Source of the DNA: Acinetobacter sp. WCHA55
GTDB lineage: Bacteria > Pseudomonadota > Gammaproteobacteria > Pseudomonadales > Moraxellaceae
DNA: 64,000 nucleotides
Reading direction: 5' to 3'
Assembly (NCBI RefSeq): GCF_002165305.2
Contig: NZ_CP032286.1
Coordinates: forward strand, 3,162,001-3,226,000
Made by a program: the position numbers and the translations under genes. Below are positions 17,235 to 29,084 of the stretch, one piece after another. The notes under the pieces were generated by a model. That model was not told the DNA's origin and ran no database searches. It saw nothing but the letters and a program-made list of their open reading frames with translations. Position 1 is the first letter of the stretch, and the number at the start of each line of letters is the position of its first letter.

Positions 17235-18287
17235 GTGAATCATTCTTCTTTATCTTTTCTTAAACCTTATGCACTGATTTTCATGTGCGCGCTGTTGGTT
17301 GCCTGTCAGAAACCTGAACCTGTGAGCTTTCAAGAGCCTGCACAAATTGAAGCGTCTTCGACTCAAACCTTAGACTTAACCGACTTGTGCCAAAAAATTG
17401 ACAAAAACATGTCGGAAATAGATGCACAACGTACGACTTTTGCTCTAGAGCAAATCAATCAAGATCTTAAGCTGTGTTTGCCTTTACTCGGTTTTCCACA
17501 ACAAAAGCATTTATTGGGTTTATCCAATAAAATGTACCGTGACTTTTTAGCGGTTGAACGTACACCGCAACAGCAGCGTGCTTTTGAAAGCTATGCTCTA
17601 GAAATGGCGCAACATCCGACCATTCAACAAAGTCTTTTTGAGCAACTTACCATTCGTGACCAATACCTCATCAAACACCAAGGGCAGTCTTATGTAGAGT
17701 TGTTTGATGCAGGCGAAGGACAAGTGCATTACCGCCGTAGCCCTGAGTATTTAGCCAAAATTTTTGCACCTTATCTACCTGTCGCGGAGCAAGCGTTTAT
17801 TGAACATTTAGCGGCACAAAATCAATACCCTGCCGTGATAGGAAATCAGGTCAAAATTGATGCCAAAGAAATTGTAGATCGTGCGCTGTATTGGGAAAGC
17901 TATTTACAGCAATACCCGAAAAGTAGCTACCACCAAGATGCACGCCATCTGTTGAATCTATATAGCACCCTCTTGTTTATCGGCCTCGATACTCAACGCG
18001 TTTACGACGGCTATACCGTGCAAAGCAACTATTTGGAAGAAATTGAACGCCTTGCCGCATTAAAAAATTCAGTTGTAACGGATCAAGCGCGCTCATTTTT
18101 ACAATTTGTGGAGCTCAGTCCTGAACAAAGAGCAGCTCAAATCATCTTGCCTGCTTCTGCTCACGCACAGCGCCTCGGTGCAGATCAACTATTACAAAGA
18201 CAATTAGCGCATTTTATCCAACTGCGTATAGTCCAACCTGACCATGGCAAAGACTGTTTAAGCGATGCCATTTGCTTAGAACGTTGA
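17235..18287 (+). CDS. Uncharacterised lipoprotein
   Basis: 350 residues. The N-terminus is a lipoprotein signal: hydrophobic helix, then LVAC with the acylated Cys24. No known enzymatic domain was recognised in the mature part, which is helical, rich in Gln/Leu, and has six further Cys (for example DLCQKID, KDCLSDAICLER). The start is GTG at 17235; an in-frame stop at 17214 excludes anything upstream. Shine-Dalgarno support at this GTG is weak, while a strong AGGAG sits before a five-codon upstream frame, so reinitiation is possible. It stands alone between tolC (divergent) and the thiC riboswitch. Function unknown. Confidence 0.75.
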   Translation: MNHSSLSFLKPYALIFMCALLVACQKPEPVSFQEPAQIEASSTQTLDLTDLCQKIDKNMSEIDAQRTTFALEQINQDLKLCLPLLGFPQQKHLLGLSNKMYRDFLAVERTPQQQRAFESYALEMAQHPTIQQSLFEQLTIRDQYLIKHQGQSYVELFDAGEGQVHYRRSPEYLAKIFAPYLPVAEQAFIEHLAAQNQYPAVIGNQVKIDAKEIVDRALYWESYLQQYPKSSYHQDARHLLNLYSTLLFIGLDTQRVYDGYTVQSNYLEEIERLAALKNSVVTDQARSFLQFVELSPEQRAAQIILPASAHAQRLGADQLLQRQLAHFIQLRIVQPDHGKDCLSDAICLER

Positions 18288-20520
<2,233 letters not shown>

Positions 20521-20559
20521 GTTGATAAAAAACCTTTTGTAATCATGTGATTCTCAGTT

Positions 20560-20584
20560 AGGATGAAATGATAAATTTCATCCT
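20560..20584 (+). other. Perfect 10-bp hairpin before nudF
   Basis: AGGATGAAAT (20560-20569) pairs perfectly with ATTTCATCCT (20575-20584) around a GATAA loop. There is no T-run, so it is not a terminator. It ends 11 bases before the nudF ATG. Its 5' arm holds the only nearby AGGA and an ATG that opens a 13-codon frame overlapping the nudF start (20568-20609). Confidence 0.5.
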
Positions 20585-20595
20585 GATTGCGCTTT

Positions 20596-21216
20596 ATGAA
20601 CATAATTAAGCAAGCTACATATCACCGTGAAGATGTCCAAATTGTAGACAGAGCCTTTGTTTTTCAGGGTTTTGTTCAAGTAGAAAAAGTAAATTTACGT
20701 CATCGCCTGTTTAATCAAACTGAGTACACCTCTGTGATCTCACGTGAGCTTATTCAGCGCCCTGAAGCGGCGGGTGTCTTAATTTATGATGATGCACAAC
20801 AAAAATTTGCCTTGATTGAACAATTTCGTATTGGTGCGATGGATGACCAAGATTCAGCTTGGCAATTGGAGATTATTGCCGGAGTATTAGATGGTGATGA
20901 ATCACCTGAAAGCTGCATTCGCCGTGAAGCATTAGAAGAATCAGGCTGTCAGATTGAACACTTACAGCATCTGTTTAGCTTTTATCCTTCTGCGGGTGCT
21001 TGTGCGGAACTGTTTCATCTGTATAGTGCTGCGGCCGATTTACCCGAACAAGGTGGCGTATTTGGCATGCCCGATGAAGGTGAAAATATTTTATTACACC
21101 TGATTGATTATGCGCAGATCGATACATTACTTTCCAATGGTCGGCTCAGAAATGCGCCTGTCATAATGGCCTTGCAATGGCTACAACAACAGATTAAAAC
21201 GACAAGGAATGTCTAA
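20596..21216 (+). CDS. nudF: ADP-ribose pyrophosphatase (Nudix hydrolase)
   Basis: 206 residues from the ATG at 20596; the longest frame uses a TTG three codons earlier. The Nudix box is complete: GVLDGDE, then REALEESGC, matching GX5EX7REUXEEXGU near residue 95-117. NudF cleaves ADP-ribose to AMP and ribose 5-phosphate. The same neighbour order nudF-cpdA occurs in E. coli, which supports the symbol. There is no ordinary ribosome binding site directly before the ATG; a hairpin occupies the place. cpdA starts ten bases beyond the stop. Confidence 0.88.
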   Translation: MNIIKQATYHREDVQIVDRAFVFQGFVQVEKVNLRHRLFNQTEYTSVISRELIQRPEAAGVLIYDDAQQKFALIEQFRIGAMDDQDSAWQLEIIAGVLDGDESPESCIRREALEESGCQIEHLQHLFSFYPSAGACAELFHLYSAAADLPEQGGVFGMPDEGENILLHLIDYAQIDTLLSNGRLRNAPVIMALQWLQQQIKTTRNV

Positions 21217-21226
21217 GGGGTCAGGC

Positions 21227-22024
21227 ATGACTTTAAATAATGAAAAAAGTTGGACCATTATCCAAATTTCAGATACACACTTGATGGATCAAGATCATCT
21301 GGAATTTGTACGTATGAATCCAGAGCAAAGCTTTCATCATGTGATGCAACATATTGTTGAGCGTCACCCACAACTGAATGCCATCATCCATACGGGTGAC
21401 TTGGCACAAGTTCCTGTGCCTCGAACCTATCAACGCTATTTAGACTTTATGCAGAGTTTAAAGACGCCGTTTTATCAGGTTCCAGGCAATCATGACAATG
21501 CCGAACACTTCCCTTTTCATCAGCAACTAAACAAAGTTCATGTGATTCACTTTGGCCCTTGGAGCATAGTTTTGCTCAATAGTGCCGTCAAAGGTAAAAT
21601 CGATGGCTGGGTGGATGAAGCACAATTGAAGCAACTAGAACAGATCCTACAAGAATTTGCTCAGCAACATATTGTGATTACCTGTCATCATCATCCTTTT
21701 GAAATGCAGTCAAAATGGATTGATCAACATAAACTCAAGAACACCCAAGACCTCACTGCGGTTCTTGCCAAATACCACAATGTCAAAATTGTGCTGTCGG
21801 GACATGTCCATCAAGAATCATGGCGTGAATGGCATGGTATTCAGTTTTACTCGACACCGTCAACCAGTGTCCAATTTAAGCCTTTAAGCGATCATTTCGC
21901 CTTAGATGAGCAGGCACCTGGTTATCGTATTTTACAATTAAACGCAGATGGCAGCCATGAAACCCACGTAGAACGTGTCTTACACGCACAGCAAAAAATA
22001 AATGTTGAAATTTCAGGTTATTAA
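21227..22024 (+). CDS. cpdA: 3',5'-cyclic-AMP phosphodiesterase CpdA
   Basis: 265 residues from the ATG at 21227, chosen because AAGGGG is six bases upstream; the ATG at 21209 has its AAGGA directly abutting it. The metallophosphatase motifs appear in order: DTH, HTGDLA, PGNHDN, CHHHPFE and SGHVHQE. CpdA hydrolyses cAMP and so tempers cAMP-Vfr/CRP signalling. It is translated from the nudF transcript. Related class III phosphodiesterases share these motifs, so specificity rests on length and linkage. Confidence 0.85.
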   Translation: MTLNNEKSWTIIQISDTHLMDQDHLEFVRMNPEQSFHHVMQHIVERHPQLNAIIHTGDLAQVPVPRTYQRYLDFMQSLKTPFYQVPGNHDNAEHFPFHQQLNKVHVIHFGPWSIVLLNSAVKGKIDGWVDEAQLKQLEQILQEFAQQHIVITCHHHPFEMQSKWIDQHKLKNTQDLTAVLAKYHNVKIVLSGHVHQESWREWHGIQFYSTPSTSVQFKPLSDHFALDEQAPGYRILQLNADGSHETHVERVLHAQQKINVEISGY

Positions 22025-22135
22025 CTTTTCATTTTTATCGTTTTCAATTACCTTAGTTGCTCTTACGAAAAAGTGATCAATTTAATCCAAACATCAAAGA
22101 CTATCAAAATACTTAAAAAGTCTATATGATGACGA

Positions 22136-22161
22136 CCCCCGAGGGTGAATCTCCTCGAGGG
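22136..22161 (+). other. GC-rich hairpin upstream of dksA
   Basis: CCCCCGAGG (22136-22144) pairs with CCTCGAGGG (22153-22161): nine positions with one mismatch, and an 8-nt loop. It stands out in AT-rich surroundings. There is no T-run, so it is a poor terminator. A possible dksA -35 (TTGCAT, 22175-22180) lies just downstream. Confidence 0.4.
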
Positions 22162-22233
22162 TGGATAAAAACACTTGCATATCACCATATTTTTTGCGTA
22201 TTAAAGATACGTATATGATGAGGATTGCCCTAA

Positions 22234-22761
22234 ATGGCGAATGACAACCAAAATACTGTCTTAGACGAACAAACTGATGTTGTAGATGAAAAATCTACAA
22301 AACGTGTGCGCAAAACTAAGCCTAAAGCGACTGACGGTGGTTCTACTGCAAGCTTATTTGGTATTGAACCTTATCAGCCGAAAAAAAATGAAGAATACAT
22401 GTCTGAAGGTCAGCTTGAGCACTTCCGCCAAATTTTGTTGGCATGGAAAGCAGAGTTGATGTCAGAAGTTGACCGCACACTCAACACCATGCAAGACGAA
22501 AACACCGCTTTGCCTGATGTGAATGACCGCGCGACACAAGAAGAAGAGTTTGCAATTGAACTACGTACACGTGACCGTGAACGTAAACTCATCCGCAAAA
22601 TCGAACAATCAATTGAAGCGATTAAAAACGATGACTATGGTTTCTGTGAAACCTGTGGTATCGAAATTGGTCTGCGCCGTTTAGAGGCTCGTCCAACAGC
22701 GACTTTATGTATTGACTGCAAAACACTGGCAGAAATCAAAGAGAAGCAAAATAACGGTTAA
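22234..22761 (+). CDS. dksA: RNA polymerase-binding transcription factor DksA
   Basis: 175 residues. A basic, low-complexity N-terminal extension of about 45 residues precedes the DksA core. The coiled coil has the catalytic-tip acidic residues within DVNDRATQEEE, and a C4 zinc finger (CETCG, then CIDC) closes the protein. DksA enters the RNA polymerase secondary channel and, with ppGpp, carries out the stringent response. gluQ follows on the same strand, the same linkage as in E. coli. A modest sigma-70-like promoter may lie at 22175-22204. Confidence 0.95.
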   Translation: MANDNQNTVLDEQTDVVDEKSTKRVRKTKPKATDGGSTASLFGIEPYQPKKNEEYMSEGQLEHFRQILLAWKAELMSEVDRTLNTMQDENTALPDVNDRATQEEEFAIELRTRDRERKLIRKIEQSIEAIKNDDYGFCETCGIEIGLRRLEARPTATLCIDCKTLAEIKEKQNNG

Positions 22762-22781
22762 TCATGTTATTCAATAATCCT

Positions 22782-22813
22782 CCCCCAACCCCTCCTTTAC
22801 AAAAGAAGGGGGA
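22782..22813 (+). repeat. C/G-rich palindromic element covering the gluQ ribosome binding site
   Basis: CCCCTCCTTT (22789-22798) pairs with AAAGAAGGGG (22802-22811): nine of ten positions match, with a 3-nt loop. A further CCTCCCCC run lies just upstream. The 3' arm contains GGGGGA (22808-22813), the Shine-Dalgarno of gluQ. The composition resembles dispersed REP-like elements of many bacteria; copy number is unknown. Confidence 0.5.
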
Positions 22814-22820
22814 CAACAGG

Positions 22821-23684
22821 ATGGCTTATGTGGGTCGGTTTGCGCCATCGCCAACCGGCCCTTTGCATTTTGGTTCCCTCATCACAGCTATTGCCAGTTA
22901 TTGCGAAGCAAAAGCACATCAAGGTACATGGTTAGTTCGTATTGAAGATACCGACATCCCGCGTATTTACCCCGGCAGTGAAAGCCATATCTTGCGCTGT
23001 ATCGAGGCTTTCGGCTTTCAGCCCGATGCGGAGATCATTTTCCAAAAAGATCGTCTCGATCTATACGAAGACGTGATCCAACAACTACATCAACTCAAAC
23101 TTGTTTATGCCTGTCAGTGCACCCGCAAAATGCTTGGTTCTAATCACATTTATGCAGGTACCTGCCGTCACCTTGCTCTGCCTTTTGAGCAACAAGCTAT
23201 TCGCGTCAAAGTGAAAGATATCAAGATTTGTTTTGATGATGCTCTGCAAGGCAGACACTGCTCACAACTGGCACATGAGCTCGGTGACTTTGTACTGAAA
23301 CGCCGCGATGGCATTATCAATTATCAATTAGCAGTCGTAGTGGATGACTACCTACAAGGTATCACCCACGTGGTTCGTGGTGCAGACCTTTTAGATAATA
23401 CCGAGCGTCAAATTTATTTAGGTCAACTGCTAGATTACCCACGTCTTAACTATATGCATTTGCCTTTAGCCATGAATGATCAAGGGCAAAAACTGTCTAA
23501 ACAAAACATGGCACATGCACTCGATCTTAACCAAGCACCAGCACTACTCGCTCAGGCAATATGCGCTTTAAATCAGCCAATTGTCGAACTAGACCACCCT
23601 GAACGAATGTTGCAACAAGCCATCGCACAATGGGATGTTTCGCTAATCCCGCATTGCACCACCCTGCACGGCACCTATGTATAG
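22821..23684 (+). CDS. gluQ: Glutamyl-Q tRNA(Asp) synthetase
   Basis: 287 residues from the ATG at 22821, seven bases after GGGGGA. The upstream ATG at 22764 would add 19 residues translated from the palindromic element and is rejected. The protein is a class I synthetase core without an anticodon-binding domain: APSPTGPLHFGSL near residue 8, a Cys pair (CQC) with a later CRH for zinc, and KLSKQN as the KMSKS equivalent. It adds glutamate to queuosine at position 34 of tRNA-Asp. The dksA-gluQ linkage is conserved in proteobacteria. Confidence 0.93.
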   Translation: MAYVGRFAPSPTGPLHFGSLITAIASYCEAKAHQGTWLVRIEDTDIPRIYPGSESHILRCIEAFGFQPDAEIIFQKDRLDLYEDVIQQLHQLKLVYACQCTRKMLGSNHIYAGTCRHLALPFEQQAIRVKVKDIKICFDDALQGRHCSQLAHELGDFVLKRRDGIINYQLAVVVDDYLQGITHVVRGADLLDNTERQIYLGQLLDYPRLNYMHLPLAMNDQGQKLSKQNMAHALDLNQAPALLAQAICALNQPIVELDHPERMLQQAIAQWDVSLIPHCTTLHGTYV

Positions 23685-23900
23685 CAAAACCACCACGGCA
23701 GAAACTCAACACTAAGAGCATAGTTTTCAACGCTTCAATTAAAGCAAATTCAAAACAGATTTAAACCATTACAGTTATATCTATCATAAAAGAATGATAG
23801 ATACGCCGCTGAGAAATCAAATTTCGGAAGGACTCAAACGCTATCCACATAACGAAAAGTGAGTTTCGCCTGCGGATAGCGTGATGAAAGAAAAACCCGC
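23685..23900. other. 216-bp convergent gap with nested dyads (gluQ / ftsW)
   Basis: Two strong dyads lie here. TATCTATCAT (23778-23787) pairs with ATGATAGATA (23794-23803). ACGCTATCC (23838-23846) pairs with GGATAGCGT (23874-23882) and encloses CGAAA/TTTCG (23853-23857 with 23864-23868). Neither is followed by a T-run on the plus strand. They may be mRNA 3' structures or decayed mobile palindromes; no gene was seen. Confidence 0.5.
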
Positions 23901-25097
23901 TTAGAAGCTGGATTCTTCTTTGGTTGGATTCGTGCTTTGTGTACTGGCATCAATTTTTAAAATCAAACTGATCATCACTGCGCACATAATCAGTGATGAA
24001 CCGCCATAACTAATAAAAGGTAGAGTCAAACCTTTGGTTGGCAGCATCCCCATATTCATACCTGCATTGACCAAAATTTGCAGTAAGAAAATAATCGACA
24101 CCCCATAAGCCAAATAACCGGCACGCAGGTACTGGTTTTTCAGCGCACGATGACCCACTTTGATACAGCACACCAACATGGTAAAGGACAAAATTAAGAC
24201 TGTCGTAATTCCGAAAAAGCCAAACTCTTCCCCTAAAATAGCCAGCATGAAGTCAGTATGAGCTTCTGGTAAATACGCCATTTTCTGTACACTGTGGCCA
24301 AGTCCTACACCAAACCATTCACCACGCCCAAACGCCATCAAGGCATTGGAAAGCTGGTAACCCGTACCTAGTGGGTCTTCCCAAGGATTTGAGAAAGACA
24401 TGAGACGCTCAAAACGGTAAGGCTCAAACACAATCAAAAAGACAAAAGCTGCAAAGATTGCACCAAAAGCCATACCAAACTGAATCAACGGCGCGCCAGC
24501 AAGGAAGAAGATACCCAGCATCATCAAACTAATCACCACGGTTGCACCCAAGTCAGGCTCCGCGATAATCAAACCCACCGTCAACAACATAATGATGCCG
24601 AGACGGACCAAGCCCTTAATGTTGTTCCTTACCTCTTCAGCACGACGTACCACATAGTCCGCCGTGAAAATCGCCATCATTACTTTGGCAACCTCAGATG
24701 CCTGTAAGGTGAAGCCCGCAACACGAATCCAGCGGGTCGAACCATTCACCTCTGTACCAACAACCAGTACCGCAGCCAGCAGTAAAATGGTTAAGATCCA
24801 CAACGGAAAAGTATTGTTAAACCAGACATTGAGTGGCACTCGATAAACGGCGTAGGCTAAAACACCCGCCACAACAATAGAAATACCATGACGCAACACG
24901 TAGTGAAATGAATTCTCATGAAGGCGCTCAGCATAAGGCATCGACGCAGATGCGACCATGATCGAACCTAAACACAACAACGCAATCACGCAAAAGATCA
25001 ACACATTACGCGGTGTTACTTCACTGGGTACACGCGGTGCCCAACGGCTATAAAACTGGTTAATTTTATTGATCGTTGTCTGAGCAATCTCAGCCAT
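23901..25097 (-). CDS. ftsW: Peptidoglycan glycosyltransferase FtsW (SEDS family)
   Basis: 398 residues from the ATG at 25097 (MAEIAQTT). The longer frame reaches into murD coding sequence and is rejected. Ten predicted membrane helices and the SEDS signatures (AEPDLGAT, the extracellular loop with GLGHSVQKMAYLPEAHTDF, and LPFISYGGSSL near the C-terminus) are present. FtsW polymerises septal glycan from lipid II with FtsI. murD ends 19 bp upstream, so the two cell-wall genes form an operon, a remnant of the dcw order. Confidence 0.95.
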   Translation of the reverse strand: MAEIAQTTINKINQFYSRWAPRVPSEVTPRNVLIFCVIALLCLGSIMVASASMPYAERLHENSFHYVLRHGISIVVAGVLAYAVYRVPLNVWFNNTFPLWILTILLLAAVLVVGTEVNGSTRWIRVAGFTLQASEVAKVMMAIFTADYVVRRAEEVRNNIKGLVRLGIIMLLTVGLIIAEPDLGATVVISLMMLGIFFLAGAPLIQFGMAFGAIFAAFVFLIVFEPYRFERLMSFSNPWEDPLGTGYQLSNALMAFGRGEWFGVGLGHSVQKMAYLPEAHTDFMLAILGEEFGFFGITTVLILSFTMLVCCIKVGHRALKNQYLRAGYLAYGVSIIFLLQILVNAGMNMGMLPTKGLTLPFISYGGSSLIMCAVMISLILKIDASTQSTNPTKEESSF

Positions 25098-25116
25098 CTC
25101 AATTTCCTTATTATTT

Positions 25117-26562
<1,446 letters not shown>

Positions 26563-26571
26563 TCAGTGCGT

Positions 26572-26602
26572 AAAAAAGCCGTCCCTCTTGGACGGCTTTT
26601 TT
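26572..26602 (-). terminator. Terminator of the feo operon
   Basis: AAAAAAGCCGTCC (26572-26584) pairs with GGACGGCTTTTTT (26590-26602), a 13-bp stem with a T-run, 20 bp past the last feo gene. Confidence 0.9.
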
Positions 26603-26622
26603 ATTTGTGAACAAAAATCGCT

Positions 26623-26874
26623 TTATTTCCACTTCACTGCTTGAACTTCAGGCTTTTTCGCCTTGCTGTCCTCTGTTGCTGGGCAAGCACAGTTTCCGCC
26701 ACAGCCACCAGCCATTGACGGTTTTAACCACGTTGCTAAACGCGTCCAACCGCGTGCCTCACATAGCTCAGCCAAGGACATGAAAACTGAACCTGATGTC
26801 TGAGGAAATACTTTCTTAAATACCACTACTGCACTCCAGATCACTAGAGCAGCAACAATTAGAACTTCAATCAT
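26623..26874 (-). CDS. Small Cys-rich membrane protein downstream of feoB
   Basis: 83 residues: an N-terminal membrane helix at residues 3-20, a short amphipathic segment (LAELCEARGWTRLATWL), then the Cys cluster GGCGGNCACP and a charged tail. It resembles in layout the FeoB-associated Cys-rich membrane proteins and occupies the position of feoC, but it has no winged-helix FeoC domain. It is 27 bp behind feoB with a terminator directly after it, so it belongs to the Fur-type feo operon. A role in ferrous iron uptake is inferred from this only; the cysteines could bind iron or a cluster. Confidence 0.75.
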   Translation of the reverse strand: MIEVLIVAALVIWSAVVVFKKVFPQTSGSVFMSLAELCEARGWTRLATWLKPSMAGGCGGNCACPATEDSKAKKPEVQAVKWK

Positions 26875-26901
26875 CTCAATCTCCTCGCCTACTTACGCTA
26901 A

Positions 26902-28761
26902 TTAGCCCAAATAATGCGTTGCAATTTGATAGGTCAGGAATGACATTAAATAAGCCAAACCAAACAAGTAAATGGTCATAAAACTCACAGTTTTCCATGA
27001 ACCTGTTTCACGTTTAACCGTCGCCAATGTAGCCAAACAGTGCGGCGCATAAATAAACCACACTAATAAAGACAGACCAGTCGCCACCGACCAGCCAAGC
27101 TCTCCGCCACTACTGATCAGTGAAGCCAAACCTTGTGACATGGCATCTTCATCGACAGCAGATAAGGCATATACCGTACCTAAAGCTGCCACTACTACTT
27201 CACGAGCAGCCATGGCTGGAATCAAGGCAATACAAATCTGCCAGTTGAAGCCCAGCGGCGCAAAAATCGGTTGCAGTAAATGACCGAGCATACCGGCAAA
27301 TGAATAATCAATTTCAGGTAAAGTCGCACCTTCAGGAGCTTGTGGGAAAGTACACAAGAACCACAACAAAATAGACAACGCGAAAATGATGCCACCCACA
27401 CGACGCAAGAAGATCTTGGCACGGTCAAGTAAACCAATCCAAATATTCTTTAAGTCAGGGAAACGATAGCTTGGCAATTCCATCATCAACATATGTTGTG
27501 ACTTGTCTTTATGGAAGAATTTCAGAACAAAAGATACACACAGTGCACTCACAATCCCAGCCATATATAAAGCAAACAACACCAAACCTTGCAGATTGAA
27601 GATCCCCCAAACAGTTTGTTCAGGAATAAAAGCAGCAATTAGCAGGGCATACACAGGTAAACGTGCTGAACACGTCATGAGTGGTGCGACAAAAATCGTA
27701 GTTAAACGGTCACGCGGATCACTAATGGTACGCGATGCCATGATGCCCGGAATTGCGCAAGCAAAGCTAGACAACAATGGAATAAAGGCACGCCCAGAAA
27801 GACCTGCTTTAAACATCAGCTTATCCAACAAAAACGCGGCACGTGGTAAATAACCCGACTCTTCCAATACCAAGATAAAGAAGAACAGAATTAAAATCTG
27901 CGGCAAGAACACTACGACACCACCCGCACCCGCAATAATCCCGTCCACCACCAAACTGTTAAGTAAAGGGTGGCTAATGGAGGCACCAATAGTTTCACCT
28001 AGCCAACCAAAGAAGGTTTCAATCCCATCCATAAACGGTGCTGCCCAAGCAAAAACAGCTTGGAAGACAATAAACATCATCACTGCAAGGCTGACTAAAC
28101 CCAAAACTGGATGTAGGAAAATCTTATCCAGAAAATCAGTTCGCTTATCTTCTTCATCGACGTACTGCACAGCATCATGTAATACATTTTCGACTTTCTC
28201 ATGCGCAGTGTCGCCTTTTAAGCCCGTCAACTCAGTATAAGGCACGGCATATTTGCCCTGCTCTAAAGCGCTAAGCAGGCTTTCAATACCTGAATTACGC
28301 ACCGCAACCGTTTCAACAATCGGCACACCCAAGCGCTCAGAAAGCTTTTGGGTATTGATTTGCATGCCACGGCGACGTGCTTCATCCATCATGTTTAAAA
28401 CGATTAACATTGGACGGCCCAATGCAATCAGTTCAATCACTAAACCAAGGTGCAGTTTGAGGTTAGTTGCATCAACGACACATAAGAAAGCATCTTGCTT
28501 ACCTTCGTCTGCAATTTTCCCCATCACCACGTCACGGGTAATCATCTCATCAGGACTGGTCGCATCTAAGCTATACGTCCCTGGCAAATCCAAAACGCGA
28601 ACCGCTTGACCAGAAGGAAGCGTAAATTGACCAACTTTACGCTCAACCGTTACACCCGCATAGTTACCTACTTTTTGGCGTGTTCCAGTGAGATGGTTAA
28701 ATAACGAAGTTTTACCGCAGTTTGGATTACCTACAAGGGCAACACGCAAGGCATCACTCAT
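26902..28761 (-). CDS. feoB: Ferrous iron transporter FeoB
   Basis: 619 residues. An N-terminal G-protein domain has G1 GNPNCGKTS, G3 DLPGTYSL and G4 NMMDE. A helical GDI-like segment and a membrane domain with two Gate repeats (SSFACAIPGIMASR and IPAMAAREVVVAALG) follow. It imports Fe(II) across the inner membrane. It is shorter than the 773-residue E. coli protein but has both Gate motifs, so it is a complete short form. The ATG overlaps the feoA stop by four bases. Confidence 0.97.
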   Translation of the reverse strand: MSDALRVALVGNPNCGKTSLFNHLTGTRQKVGNYAGVTVERKVGQFTLPSGQAVRVLDLPGTYSLDATSPDEMITRDVVMGKIADEGKQDAFLCVVDATNLKLHLGLVIELIALGRPMLIVLNMMDEARRRGMQINTQKLSERLGVPIVETVAVRNSGIESLLSALEQGKYAVPYTELTGLKGDTAHEKVENVLHDAVQYVDEEDKRTDFLDKIFLHPVLGLVSLAVMMFIVFQAVFAWAAPFMDGIETFFGWLGETIGASISHPLLNSLVVDGIIAGAGGVVVFLPQILILFFFILVLEESGYLPRAAFLLDKLMFKAGLSGRAFIPLLSSFACAIPGIMASRTISDPRDRLTTIFVAPLMTCSARLPVYALLIAAFIPEQTVWGIFNLQGLVLFALYMAGIVSALCVSFVLKFFHKDKSQHMLMMELPSYRFPDLKNIWIGLLDRAKIFLRRVGGIIFALSILLWFLCTFPQAPEGATLPEIDYSFAGMLGHLLQPIFAPLGFNWQICIALIPAMAAREVVVAALGTVYALSAVDEDAMSQGLASLISSGGELGWSVATGLSLLVWFIYAPHCLATLATVKRETGSWKTVSFMTIYLFGLAYLMSFLTYQIATHYLG

Positions 28762-29018
28762 CTAGGTGCTCCTTCGACTTGAATTTCAATTTTTTCAGCT
28801 TCAACTTTTCTTAAGGCGAAACGTGTAAAACCCACTTGGATTAAAATTGGATCGCCACCAAAAACACCTTTGGTAATCACCTGTACTTTTGTACCTGCGA
28901 CAAAGCCTAATGTTTCAAGACGACTAGCCACCAAATCAGTCTGAGCTTCGCCATCCAAAGTATGATTCACTTTGTTAATGATGGCAGTTTGTTTGACTTT
29001 TAAATCAGATAAACGCAC
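28758..29018 (-). CDS. feoA: Ferrous iron transport protein FeoA
   Basis: 86 residues from GTG at 29018, giving the usual FeoA N-terminus (V/M)RLSDLKVKQ. A longer frame opens at 29099, but the promoter (-35 29070-29075, -10 29046-29051) lies inside it, and AAAGGG precedes the GTG by nine bases. FeoA is a small SH3-like protein (ASRLETLGFVAGTKVQV) that assists FeoB. It is the first gene of feoA-feoB-small Cys-rich protein, with Fur-box-like sites over and upstream of the promoter. Confidence 0.88.
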   Translation of the reverse strand: MRLSDLKVKQTAIINKVNHTLDGEAQTDLVASRLETLGFVAGTKVQVITKGVFGGDPILIQVGFTRFALRKVEAEKIEIQVEGAPR

Positions 29019-29045
29019 CGCATCCAACCCTTTAATATTTTGAAC

Positions 29046-29075
29046 AGTATACAAACAAATGAGAATAATTACCAA
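29046..29075 (-). promoter_or_regulatory. feo operon promoter
   Basis: On the minus strand, -35 TTGGTA (29075-29070), an 18-bp spacer, and -10 TATACT (29051-29046). The spacer contains an AT-rich GAGAATAATTACC-like stretch (29061-29073) that fits a Fur half-site, so repression by iron-bound Fur is expected. Confidence 0.65.
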
Positions 29076-29084
29076 ATCAGATTC

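Noticed and set aside
26902..28761. FeoB as truncated
   Set aside because: It is shorter than the E. coli protein, but the G domain, both Gate motifs and the final helices are present; short FeoB forms are common.
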